14,572 bases of DNA from DYIB01 sp049320945 (GTDB lineage Bacteria > Pseudomonadota > Gammaproteobacteria > Burkholderiales > Rhodocyclaceae), in the NCBI GenBank assembly GCA_049320945.1, contig JBMOQT010000061.1:1-14572 (forward strand). Direction: 5' to 3'. Shown piece after piece: positions 1 through 7,176 of the stretch. Under the pieces are notes generated by a model, which was not told the origin of the DNA, searched no databases, and saw nothing but the letters and a program-made list of their open reading frames with translations. The first letter of the stretch is position 1; every line of letters begins with the position of its first letter. The translations under genes were made by a program, and so were the position numbers.

Positions 1-241
1 TCTCCTGGGGACTGCTCTTGTTGTCGAAGCCCACCACTTCCAGCTTCTGGCCCAGCACGCCGCCGCTGGCGTTGATCTTGTCGATGATGGACTGGAAGTG
101 CTTGAGTCCCGCTTCGCCGACGTTGGCGAACGGACCCGACAGGGGATCGATGTAGGCGATCTTCACCTGCGCGGCGGCGGAGCCGGCGATGAACAGGGCG
201 CCGGCGGCAAAAGCCAAACGAACGGATGTCTTGACTGACAT
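1..241 (-). CDS. Branched-chain amino acid-type ABC transporter substrate-binding protein, N-terminal part
   Basis: Periplasmic binding protein that would deliver a ligand to a LivFGHM-type ABC importer. Only the first 80 residues are in the window; the rest lies beyond base 1. Residues 1-24 form a Sec signal peptide: basic start (MSVKTSVR), hydrophobic core, and a likely cut after GSAAA. The mature start KIAYIDPLSGPFANVGE, followed by NASGGVLGQKLEVV, is typical of the Peripla_BP_6 family. The ATG at 241 is preceded by a purine-rich Shine-Dalgarno (AGGAGAGAGGAG). The ligand cannot be told from this end; relatives bind amino acids, aromatic acids, amides or short fatty acids. The gene diverges from the acyl-CoA cluster, so import of that cluster's substrate is possible but unproven. 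Confidence 0.9.
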   Translation of the reverse strand, partial: MSVKTSVRLAFAAGALFIAGSAAAQVKIAYIDPLSGPFANVGEAGLKHFQSIIDKINASGGVLGQKLEVVGFDNKSSPQE

Positions 242-268
242 GTCTCCTCTCTCCTGTATGTAGCGGTG

Positions 269-418
269 CTACGACAAAAAAAGCCCGCGGTCCGAGACAG
301 CGCGGGCGGGTTTCCTTATGGATGCTGCATCTGGCAGTTGGTGGGCTGCGAGGGGCGCCGCCGTTGTAGCCATCAGGCAGCCCGCCAACACCCATTTATG
401 CGTCTTCTTGTCGCTCAT
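269..418 (-). CDS. Possible 49-aa secreted peptide or gene remnant upstream of the binding-protein gene
   Basis: A short ORF on the same strand as the binding-protein gene, ending 27 bases before its start. The ATG at 418 follows an excellent Shine-Dalgarno (GAGGAGGAG, 4 bases before the ATG), of the same style as the next gene. The peptide starts MSDKKTHKWVLAGCLMATTA and has a signal-like hydrophobic stretch with a possible cut after PLAA; LAGC also resembles a lipobox, but the segment before it is short. The last ~25 residues are basic and cross a terminator-like hairpin. I do not recognise a family. It could be a leader peptide, the decayed 5' end of another binding-protein gene, or a chance ORF. 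Codons for Leu, Ile and Val are scattered, not clustered as in classical branched-chain attenuator peptides. Confidence 0.35.
   Translation of the reverse strand: MSDKKTHKWVLAGCLMATTAAPLAAHQLPDAASIRKPARAVSDRGLFLS
276..307 (-). terminator. Terminator-like hairpin in the binding-protein leader
   Basis: On the minus strand GCCCGCG and CGCGGGC form a perfect 7-bp GC stem with an 11-base loop, followed at once by seven T. This is a canonical intrinsic-terminator shape. It lies inside the 3' end of the short ORF and only ~35 bases before the binding-protein start. It would therefore stop or attenuate transcription entering that gene rather than end a full-length gene. A smaller hairpin (GTAGC-GGT-GCTAC, 260-272) lies between it and the start and contains the short ORF's stop codon. 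Confidence 0.6.
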
Positions 419-636
419 GTCTCTCCTCCTCGCAACGTCCGACCCCAACCCAGCTTGTTGAAAACGCGAGCAGTTTTGTTACATCTTTCGCTCTGCGGAA
501 CTCTATTTCGCTGTTTTCGAAAACATGGTATCGTCGGCCATCGCGTTTGTAAACAACTTTGCGCATCCGCATAGAAAAGCATGGGGCCGCTGTGCAGAAC
601 TGCGCAATCCGTTTTCCGACAGGAGGAGAGAAGGAA
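419..636. promoter_or_regulatory. Divergent control region between binding-protein leader and acyl-CoA ligase
   Basis: This A+T-richer gap separates the two divergent transcription units and must carry both promoters. The clearest element is a perfect palindrome at 512-525. A weak plus-strand -35-like TTGAAA (458-463) has a poor -10-like match near 480-486. A minus-strand TTGTTT near 550 is equally weak. I cannot fix either start site from sequence alone. Confidence 0.45.
512..525. promoter_or_regulatory. Perfect 14-bp palindrome, candidate operator
   Basis: TGTTTTCGAAAACA reads the same on both strands. It lies near the middle of the divergent region, 112 bases before the acyl-CoA ligase start. 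Its size and symmetry suit a dimeric repressor such as a TetR-family acyl-CoA sensor, but no regulator gene is in the window, so the binding protein is unknown. Confidence 0.45.
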
Positions 637-2265
637 ATGAAAGGCTTGATGATGAACATGCCGCTGATGATCTCGTCCCTGATCCGCCATGCGGATCGCT
701 GCCACGGGGACACGGAGATCGTGAGCCGGCTCACCGAGGGCGGCATCCACCGCTACACCTATGCCCAGGCCCACAAGCGCGCGCGCCAGCTCGCCAACGC
801 CCTGCTCGCCCTGGGCGTGCGGCAGGGCGACCGCATCGGCACCCTGGCCTGGAACAACCACCGCCACTTCGAGCTCTACTTCGGCGTCTCAGGCATCGGC
901 GCCGTGTGCCACACCATCAACCCGCGCCTGTTCCCGGAACAGATCGCCTACATCATCAACCACGCGGAAGACGCCTATCTGTTCATCGAAGCCAGCTTCG
1001 TGCCGCTGCTGGAGAAGCTGGCGTCCCAGTGCCAGGGGGTGAAAGGCTATGTGCTCATGACCGACAAGGCGCATATGCCGCAGCACACCACGCTGTCCAA
1101 CGTACTGTGCTACGAGGATCTGATCAACGCCCATTCCGACGAGCTGGAATGGCCCGAGTTCGACGAGAACACCGCCTCCTCCCTGTGCTACACCTCGGGC
1201 ACCACCGGCAACCCCAAGGGCGTGCTCTACTCCCACCGCTCCACGGTGCTGCATGCCATGGCGGCAGCCCTGCCCGACAGCGTCAACATGTCGGCGCGCG
1301 AGAGCATTCTGCCCGTGGTGCCCATGTTCCACGTGAACGCCTGGGGCGTGCCCTACGCGGCGCCCCTGGTCGGCGCCAAGCTGGTGTTCCCCGGCCCCGG
1401 CCTGGACGGGGCCAGCCTGTACCAGCTGTTCGAGCAGGAGCAGGTCACCCTGAGCCTGGGCGTGCCCACCGTGTGGCTGGGGGTGCTGCAATACGTGGAG
1501 CAGAACGGCCTCAAGTTCTCCAGCCTGCGGCGCACCACCGTGGGCGGCTCCGCCTGCCCGCCGGCCATCATGCGCACCTTCCAGGAGAAATACGGCGTGC
1601 AGGTGCTGCACGGCTGGGGCATGACGGAGACCAGTCCCCTGGGCACGGTCAACACCTTCAAGGCCAAGCATGCCGCCTGGTCCAAGGAGGACAAGCTGGC
1701 GCTGCAGGCCAAGCAGGGCCGGCCCCTGTACGGCGTGGAGCTGAAGATCGTCGATGCCGACGGCAAGGACCTGCCCCACGACGGCAAGGCCTTCGGCGAC
1801 CTGCTGATCCGCGGCCCCTGGGTGACCAGCGGCTACTTCAAGGGTGAGGGCGGCGCGGCCCTGCGCGACGGCTGGTTCCCCACGGGGGATGTGGCCACCC
1901 TGGACGCGGACGGCTACATGCAGATCACCGACCGCTCCAAGGACGTGATCAAGTCCGGCGGCGAATGGATCAGCTCCATCGACCTGGAGAACGTGGCGGT
2001 GGGCCACCCGGCGGTGGCCGAGGCGGCGGTGATCGGCGTGCCCCATCCCAAGTGGGACGAGCGCCCGCTGCTGCTGGTGGTGAAGAAGCCGGGCATGGAA
2101 GTCACGCGCGACGAGCTGCTCAAGTTCTACGAAGGCAAGGTGGCCAAGTGGTGGTTGCCCGACGACGTAGTGTTCGTGGATGCCCTGCCCCACACCGCCA
2201 CCGGAAAGCTGCTCAAGACCAGGTTGCGCGAACAGTTCGCCGGCCATAAGCTGCCGACCGCATAG
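637..2265 (+). CDS. Medium/long-chain acyl-CoA ligase (AMP-forming, AlkK/DmdB-like)
   Basis: Activates a carboxylic acid to its CoA thioester with ATP, giving AMP and PPi; first committed step of the cluster. The 542-residue protein has all core ANL-superfamily motifs: the phosphate loop TSGTTGNPKG (186-195), the adenylate motif GWGMTETSP (326-334), DRSKDVIKSGGEWIS (432-446) at the hinge, and the catalytic lysine K524 in TATGKLLK. Length and wording match the AlkK / methylthiopropionyl-CoA ligase branch, whose annotated substrates are often unreliable. The start at 637 is chosen because AGGAGG (621-626) lies 10 bases before it; an in-frame ATG at 559 would swallow this site. First gene of the plus-strand cluster; the divergent gap upstream should contain its promoter. 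Chain length and ring preference cannot be read from the sequence. Confidence 0.93.
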   Translation: MKGLMMNMPLMISSLIRHADRCHGDTEIVSRLTEGGIHRYTYAQAHKRARQLANALLALGVRQGDRIGTLAWNNHRHFELYFGVSGIGAVCHTINPRLFPEQIAYIINHAEDAYLFIEASFVPLLEKLASQCQGVKGYVLMTDKAHMPQHTTLSNVLCYEDLINAHSDELEWPEFDENTASSLCYTSGTTGNPKGVLYSHRSTVLHAMAAALPDSVNMSARESILPVVPMFHVNAWGVPYAAPLVGAKLVFPGPGLDGASLYQLFEQEQVTLSLGVPTVWLGVLQYVEQNGLKFSSLRRTTVGGSACPPAIMRTFQEKYGVQVLHGWGMTETSPLGTVNTFKAKHAAWSKEDKLALQAKQGRPLYGVELKIVDADGKDLPHDGKAFGDLLIRGPWVTSGYFKGEGGAALRDGWFPTGDVATLDADGYMQITDRSKDVIKSGGEWISSIDLENVAVGHPAVAEAAVIGVPHPKWDERPLLLVVKKPGMEVTRDELLKFYEGKVAKWWLPDDVVFVDALPHTATGKLLKTRLREQFAGHKLPTA

Positions 2266-2283
2266 GCGCAAGAACCGCACTTG

Positions 2284-2450
2284 AAACCGCCTTCAATGCA
2301 GAGGGCGCAAAGACGCAGAGGACGCAAAGGAAACCATGGATATTTACCTGGCGAATGAGCGGTATTCTTCCCGCAACTATTGTTCTCTTCGTCTTTCTTT
2401 GCGTTCTTTGCGCACTCTGCGTTCTCTGCGTTAAATGCGCTTTTTTCCAA
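2284..2450. repeat. CGCAAAG/CGCAGAG inverted-repeat element
   Basis: Two arms of about 50 bases face each other around a ~60-base centre. The left arm (2284-2332) reads GCAGAGGGCGCAAAGACGCAG and on; the right arm (2395-2450) carries the imperfect complement with CTTTGCG and CTCTGCG units. Each arm is itself a run of near-direct 7-8 base repeats, differing mainly at transitions plus one indel. Similar elements recur in intergenic DNA of many bacteria and give spurious Cys/Leu/Val-rich ORFs such as LCALCVLCVK, as here. No coding capacity or transposase. It fills the acyl-CoA ligase to aldehyde dehydrogenase gap and abuts the latter's start region. Confidence 0.75.
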
Positions 2451-2468
2451 CCTCAACTGCGATACAAC

Positions 2469-3908
2469 ATGGATCAAAGAGACAAACTGTACATCGACGG
2501 CCGCTGGGTGACGCCGGCGGGCAAGGCCCTGATCGACGTCATCAACCCGGCCACGGAAGAAGTGATCGGCCGCATCCCCGAAGGCACGGCCGACGATGCC
2601 CGGGCCGCGGTGGCGGCGGCGCGCCGGGCCTTCGATGCCTGGGCCGCGACCGCGCCCGCGGAGCGCGCCGGCTACCTGCAGAAAATCCACGAGGGCCTGA
2701 AGGCGCGCGCCGACGAGATCGCCCGCACCATCACCGGCGAGATGGGCATGCCGCTGAAGCTGTCCCAGCGCATCCAGGCCGGCTCGCCCATCGCCACGTT
2801 CGGCATGTACGCCAGGCTGGCGGCCGAATTCCCCTTCGAGGAGCGCGTGGGCCATTCCCTGGTGGTGCGCGAGCCGGTCGGGGTAGTGGCCGCCATCACC
2901 CCCTGGAACTACCCCCTGCACCAGATCGCCGCCAAGGTGGCGGCGGCACTCGCCGCCGGCTGCACCGTGGTGCTCAAGCCCTCGGAAGTGGCGCCGCTGA
3001 ACGCCTTCATCCTGGCGGAAGTGATCGACGCGGCGGGGCTGCCGGCAGGCGTGTTCAATCTGGTCACCGGCTACGGCCCGGTGGTGGGCGAGGCGCTGGT
3101 GACCCACCCCGAGGTGGACATGGTCTCCTTCACCGGCTCGACCCGCGCCGGCAAGCGCGTATCGGAGCTCGCCGCCCAGACGGTCAAGCGGGTCGCCCTG
3201 GAGCTGGGCGGCAAGTCCGCCTCAGTCATCCTGGACGACGCCGACTTCGCCGCGGCGGTCAAGAGCACGGTCAGCAACTGCTACCTGAACTCGGGCCAGA
3301 CCTGCACCGCCCACACGCGCCTGCTGGTGCCTGCCGCGCGCTATGAAGAAGCGGCGCGCCTGGCCGTCGACGCGGCCCGGGCCTATCGCCTGGGCGACCC
3401 CTTCGACGCCGCCACGACCCTGGGCCCGCTGGCCTCCGACATGCAGCGCAGCCGGGTGCGCGACTATATCCGCACCGGGCTCGAGGAAGGCGCCGAGCTG
3501 CTGTGGGGCGGCGCCGAGGCGCCCGAGGGGCTGGCCAAGGGCTACTACGTGCGCCCCACGGTGTTCGGCCGGGTCAGGCCCGACAGCACTATCGCCCAGG
3601 AGGAGATCTTCGGGCCCGTGCTGTCCATCCTCACCTACCAGGACGAGGACGACGCGGTGCGCCTGGCCAACGCCACCATCTACGGCCTGGCCGGCGCCGT
3701 GTGGTCGGGCAGCGAGGAGCGGGCGCTGGGCGTGGCGCGGCGCCTGCGTACCGGCCAGGTGGACATCAACGGCGGCGTGTTCAACCTGCACGCTCCCTTC
3801 GGCGGCTACAAGCAGTCCGGCAACGGCCGCGAGCTGGGCCGCTACGGCCTGGAAGAGTTTCTCGAATACAAATCCCTGCAGTTCAAACCCGTCAAGAGCG
3901 CTTACTGA
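2469..3908 (+). CDS. NAD(P)-dependent aldehyde dehydrogenase
   Basis: Oxidises an aldehyde to the acid, probably feeding the acyl-CoA ligase encoded just upstream. The 479-residue protein has the full ALDH-family set: TPWNYP with N147, KPSEVAP for cofactor binding, FTGSTRAGK, the general base E245 in LELGGKS, the nucleophile C279 in NSGQTCTA, and EEIFGPVLS near the C-terminus. The start at 2469 (MDQRDKLYIDGRW) fits family N-termini; an in-frame ATG at 2355 would add 38 Cys/Leu-rich residues encoded by the repeat element and is rejected. No good Shine-Dalgarno precedes 2469, which is odd beside the strong sites of other genes here. Substrate is not predictable; betaine-, fatty- and aryl-aldehyde enzymes all look like this. 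Confidence 0.92.
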   Translation: MDQRDKLYIDGRWVTPAGKALIDVINPATEEVIGRIPEGTADDARAAVAAARRAFDAWAATAPAERAGYLQKIHEGLKARADEIARTITGEMGMPLKLSQRIQAGSPIATFGMYARLAAEFPFEERVGHSLVVREPVGVVAAITPWNYPLHQIAAKVAAALAAGCTVVLKPSEVAPLNAFILAEVIDAAGLPAGVFNLVTGYGPVVGEALVTHPEVDMVSFTGSTRAGKRVSELAAQTVKRVALELGGKSASVILDDADFAAAVKSTVSNCYLNSGQTCTAHTRLLVPAARYEEAARLAVDAARAYRLGDPFDAATTLGPLASDMQRSRVRDYIRTGLEEGAELLWGGAEAPEGLAKGYYVRPTVFGRVRPDSTIAQEEIFGPVLSILTYQDEDDAVRLANATIYGLAGAVWSGSEERALGVARRLRTGQVDINGGVFNLHAPFGGYKQSGNGRELGRYGLEEFLEYKSLQFKPVKSAY

Positions 3909-3944
3909 GCGTTCAGAAAAATGCTTTACAACACTGAACGCTCA
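3906..3944. repeat. 11-bp perfect inverted repeat overlapping the aldehyde dehydrogenase stop
   Basis: TGAGCGTTCAG (3906-3916) and CTGAACGCTCA (3934-3944) are exact complements around a 17-base A+T-rich loop; the first three bases are the stop codon. There is no T-run, so it is not a standard intrinsic terminator. It could stabilise the 3' end of the mRNA or act as a binding site. Confidence 0.7.
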
Positions 3945-3987
3945 GCCCTCACCCCCACCCCCTCTCCCGCTTCGCGGGCGAGGGGAG
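3945..3987. repeat. REP-like CCCTCACCCC...GGGGAG palindrome
   Basis: A pyrimidine-rich run (GCCCTCACCCCCACC) leads into CCCCTC-T-CCCGC, a TTC loop, GCGGG-C-GAGGGG, an 11-bp stem with one mismatch at 3965/3979. The wording matches dispersed extragenic palindromes common in proteobacterial genomes. No T-run follows. Confidence 0.65.
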
Positions 3988-3994
3988 CTTCGTG

Positions 3995-4021
3995 CAGGAA
4001 ATGGTCGCCGACCATTTCCTG
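3995..4021. repeat. 12-bp perfect hairpin before the GST-like gene
   Basis: CAGGAAATGGTC (3995-4006), a GCC loop, then GACCATTTCCTG (4010-4021) form a perfect stem ending 27 bases before the next start codon. Without a T-run it is not a typical terminator. A transcript hairpin or an operator for a dimeric regulator both fit. It is the third inverted repeat in 116 bases. Confidence 0.7.
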
Positions 4022-4048
4022 AGAACTCACCAACCAGGAGGCACCGGT

Positions 4049-4702
4049 ATGCTCAAGCTATGCGGTTTCAGCGTCAGCAACTACTACAACAAGATCAAGC
4101 TCGCCCTGCTGGAAAAGGGCATCCCCTTCGAGGAGGAACTGGCCTACCCGGCCCAGACCGAAGACTTTTTCAAGGATTCGCCCATGGGCAAGGTGCCCTT
4201 CCTGCGCACCGAGCGCGGAGTGCTCACCGAATCCCAGGTGCTCACCGAGTACCTGGAGGACATGTACCCGGAGCCGCCCCTATACCCCAAGGACCCCTTC
4301 GAGCGGGCCAGGAACCGCGAGCTGATCGAGCACCTCGAGCTGCACGTGGAGCTGCCGGTGCGCCGCCTGTACGCCGAGGCCTTCTTTGGCGGCACCGTGT
4401 CGGACGAGACCAAGAAGGAAGTGGAGAAGCTGCTGCGCAAGGGCTTGCGCAGCCTGGGCAAGCTGGCGCGCTTCTCCCCTTACATCGCCGGCGACAGCTT
4501 CACCCATGCCGACTGCGCCGCCTGGTGTCACCTGCCCCTGGTGAGCCAGGCGACCAAGAAAATCTACGGCTACGACATGCTGGAGGAGATCCTGCCGGCG
4601 GTCAAGGCCTACCTCAAGCTGGTGGGCGAGCGGCCCCAGGTACAGAAGGTCAATGCCGATCGCAAGGCGGCGATGGACAGCTATTTCGCCAAGAAGAAGT
4701 AG
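4049..4702 (+). CDS. Glutathione S-transferase family protein
   Basis: Cytosolic GST-fold protein of 217 residues. Residues 1-75 form the thioredoxin-like domain: MLKLCGFSVSN at the active-site end, the cis-proline segment GKVPFL (47-52, P50) and the glutathione-gripping E61-S62 of LTESQVLTEYL. The remainder is the helical domain with IAGDSFTHAD, the N-capping motif of the family. AGGAGG lies a few bases before the ATG at 4049. Possible roles are glutathione conjugation of an electrophile such as an epoxide or enoyl compound, isomerisation, or thiolysis. Its place between aldehyde dehydrogenase and acyl-CoA dehydrogenases suggests a catabolic rather than a stress role, which is inference. Basic tail KKK at the end. 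Confidence 0.85.
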   Translation: MLKLCGFSVSNYYNKIKLALLEKGIPFEEELAYPAQTEDFFKDSPMGKVPFLRTERGVLTESQVLTEYLEDMYPEPPLYPKDPFERARNRELIEHLELHVELPVRRLYAEAFFGGTVSDETKKEVEKLLRKGLRSLGKLARFSPYIAGDSFTHADCAAWCHLPLVSQATKKIYGYDMLEEILPAVKAYLKLVGERPQVQKVNADRKAAMDSYFAKKK

Positions 4703-4770
4703 GTCGAGCTCCGGCACCGGGCGCCAAGCCTCTTCTTGCCGCCCTGGTGGAAATGCCGTATTCTGACATC

Positions 4771-4797
4771 AATTGCAAAACATTATTTTGCTATGCG
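4771..4797 (+). promoter_or_regulatory. A+T-rich patch with 6-bp inverted repeat, possible internal promoter/operator
   Basis: In the 119-base gap before the first acyl-CoA dehydrogenase, a distinct A+T-rich island contains GCAAAA-CATTA-TTTTGC (4775-4791). No -35/-10 pair of good spacing is evident (CTGACA near 4763 and TATGCG near 4792 are the best partial matches). The gap size and base change suggest a second transcription start for the nine tightly packed genes that follow. Confidence 0.3.
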
Positions 4798-4821
4798 AAC
4801 CAACCCGAGTGGAGTAACCGC

Positions 4822-6018
<1,197 letters not shown>

Positions 6019-6027
6019 GGCACAGCC

Positions 6028-7176
6028 ATGGACTTCAATTTCACCGAGGAACAAAGCGCCCTGCAGGACACCCTGCGCCGCTTCATCGCCAAGGACTACG
6101 GCTTCGAGCAGCGGCGCCAGCTCGCCAAGTCCGAACCGGGCTTCAGCCGCGCCACATGGAAGCAGTTCGCCGACCTGGGTTGGCTTGCCCTGCCCTTCCC
6201 CGAGGAGCATGACGGCATGGGCGGCAACGCCGTGGACACCATGATCGTGATGGAAGCCTTCGGGCGCGGCCTGGTGCTGGAACCCTATCTGGCCACCGTG
6301 GTGCTGTGCGGCAGCCTGGTGCGCGACAGCGGCAGCGAAATGCAGAAGAAATCCATTCTCCCCGCCATCGCCGGCGGCGAGCTGCTCATGGCCCTGGCCC
6401 ATTACGAGCCGCGCACCCGCTATGAGCTGAACCACGTGGAAACCACGGCGCGGCCCGACGCCGGCGGCTGGGTCATCGACGGCGCCAAGTCCGTGGTGCT
6501 GGGCGGCCCCTCGGCCGACCGGCTGATCGTCTCCGCCCGCACTTCGGGCGGCGCCCGGGACGATGCCGGCGTCTCCCTGTTCCTGGTGGACCGCAATGCG
6601 GCCGGCATGGCGTTGCGCGCCTATGCCACCCAGGACGGCCAGCGCGCCGCCGACATCACTTTCACCCGGGTGAAAGTGGGAGCGGACGCCCTGCTGGGCA
6701 CCCAGGACCAGGGCCTGCCCGCCCTGGCCCGCGCCCTGGATTACGGCATCGCCGCCCTGTGCGCGGAAGCCGTGGGCGCCATGGCGGCGCTCAACGAGGC
6801 CACCCTGGACTACCTCAAGACGCGCAAGCAGTTCGGCCAGCCCATCGCCAAGTTTCAGGCGCTGCAGCACCGCATGGCGGACATGCTGATCGCCGCCGAG
6901 CAGGCGCGCTCCATGATGTACCTGGCCAGCGTCAAGGCCGATTCCCCGGATGCGGCCGAGCGCAGCCGGGCCGTGTCGGCGGCCAAGGCCTACATCGGCC
7001 AGTCGGCCCGCTTCGTCGGCCAGCAGGCGGTGCAGCTGCACGGCGGCATGGGCGTGACCGACGAGCTCAACGTCAGCCACTACTTCAAGCGCCTCACTAT
7101 GATCAACGCCACTTTCGGCGACGCCGATCATCACCTGGGCCGCTTCAGCGATTCGTTGCTGGCGGCATGGTCATGA
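6028..7176 (+). CDS. Acyl-CoA dehydrogenase, beta (PimD-like small) subunit
   Basis: A 382-residue acyl-CoA dehydrogenase-fold protein, clearly diverged from its upstream neighbour. It keeps the FAD-site segments RKQFGQPIAKFQALQHR and QLHGGMGVTDELNVSHYFKRL (from Q336). However, it lacks both usual catalytic glutamates: the region matching GHERTG of the partner reads RALDYGIAAL (D238-Y239), and the C-terminus has no YEG motif. The mid-domain loop that normally reads TEP/SEPGSGSD is replaced by a segment around HYEPRTRYELN. This pattern fits the non-catalytic, FAD-supporting subunit of an alpha2beta2 heterotetramer. It starts 9 bases after the alpha stop and overlaps the next gene by ATGA, so all three dehydrogenases are probably translated together. 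Confidence 0.87.
   Translation: MDFNFTEEQSALQDTLRRFIAKDYGFEQRRQLAKSEPGFSRATWKQFADLGWLALPFPEEHDGMGGNAVDTMIVMEAFGRGLVLEPYLATVVLCGSLVRDSGSEMQKKSILPAIAGGELLMALAHYEPRTRYELNHVETTARPDAGGWVIDGAKSVVLGGPSADRLIVSARTSGGARDDAGVSLFLVDRNAAGMALRAYATQDGQRAADITFTRVKVGADALLGTQDQGLPALARALDYGIAALCAEAVGAMAALNEATLDYLKTRKQFGQPIAKFQALQHRMADMLIAAEQARSMMYLASVKADSPDAAERSRAVSAAKAYIGQSARFVGQQAVQLHGGMGVTDELNVSHYFKRLTMINATFGDADHHLGRFSDSLLAAWS

Noticed and set aside
512..525. Match to the PsrA-type operator
   Set aside because: As I recall it, that site has AAAC before GTTT; here the half-sites are in the opposite order, so I do not name the regulator.
2355..2468. In-frame upstream extension of the aldehyde dehydrogenase by 38 Cys/Leu-rich residues
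   Set aside because: It is encoded by the inverted-repeat element, is unlike any aldehyde dehydrogenase N-terminus, and the conserved start falls at 2469.
3959..3985. Intrinsic terminator after the aldehyde dehydrogenase
   Set aside because: The stem is strong but is followed by AGCTTCG, with no T-run; a REP-like palindrome is the better reading.
3906..4021. CRISPR array or tandem repeat block
   Set aside because: The three repeats differ in sequence and are each self-complementary; there is no repeat-spacer periodicity.
3343..4821. Apparent fusion of the first acyl-CoA dehydrogenase to ~490 upstream residues
   Set aside because: The upstream part is an out-of-frame reading of the aldehyde dehydrogenase and GST genes; the dehydrogenase starts at 4822 with its own GGAG and a typical N-terminus.
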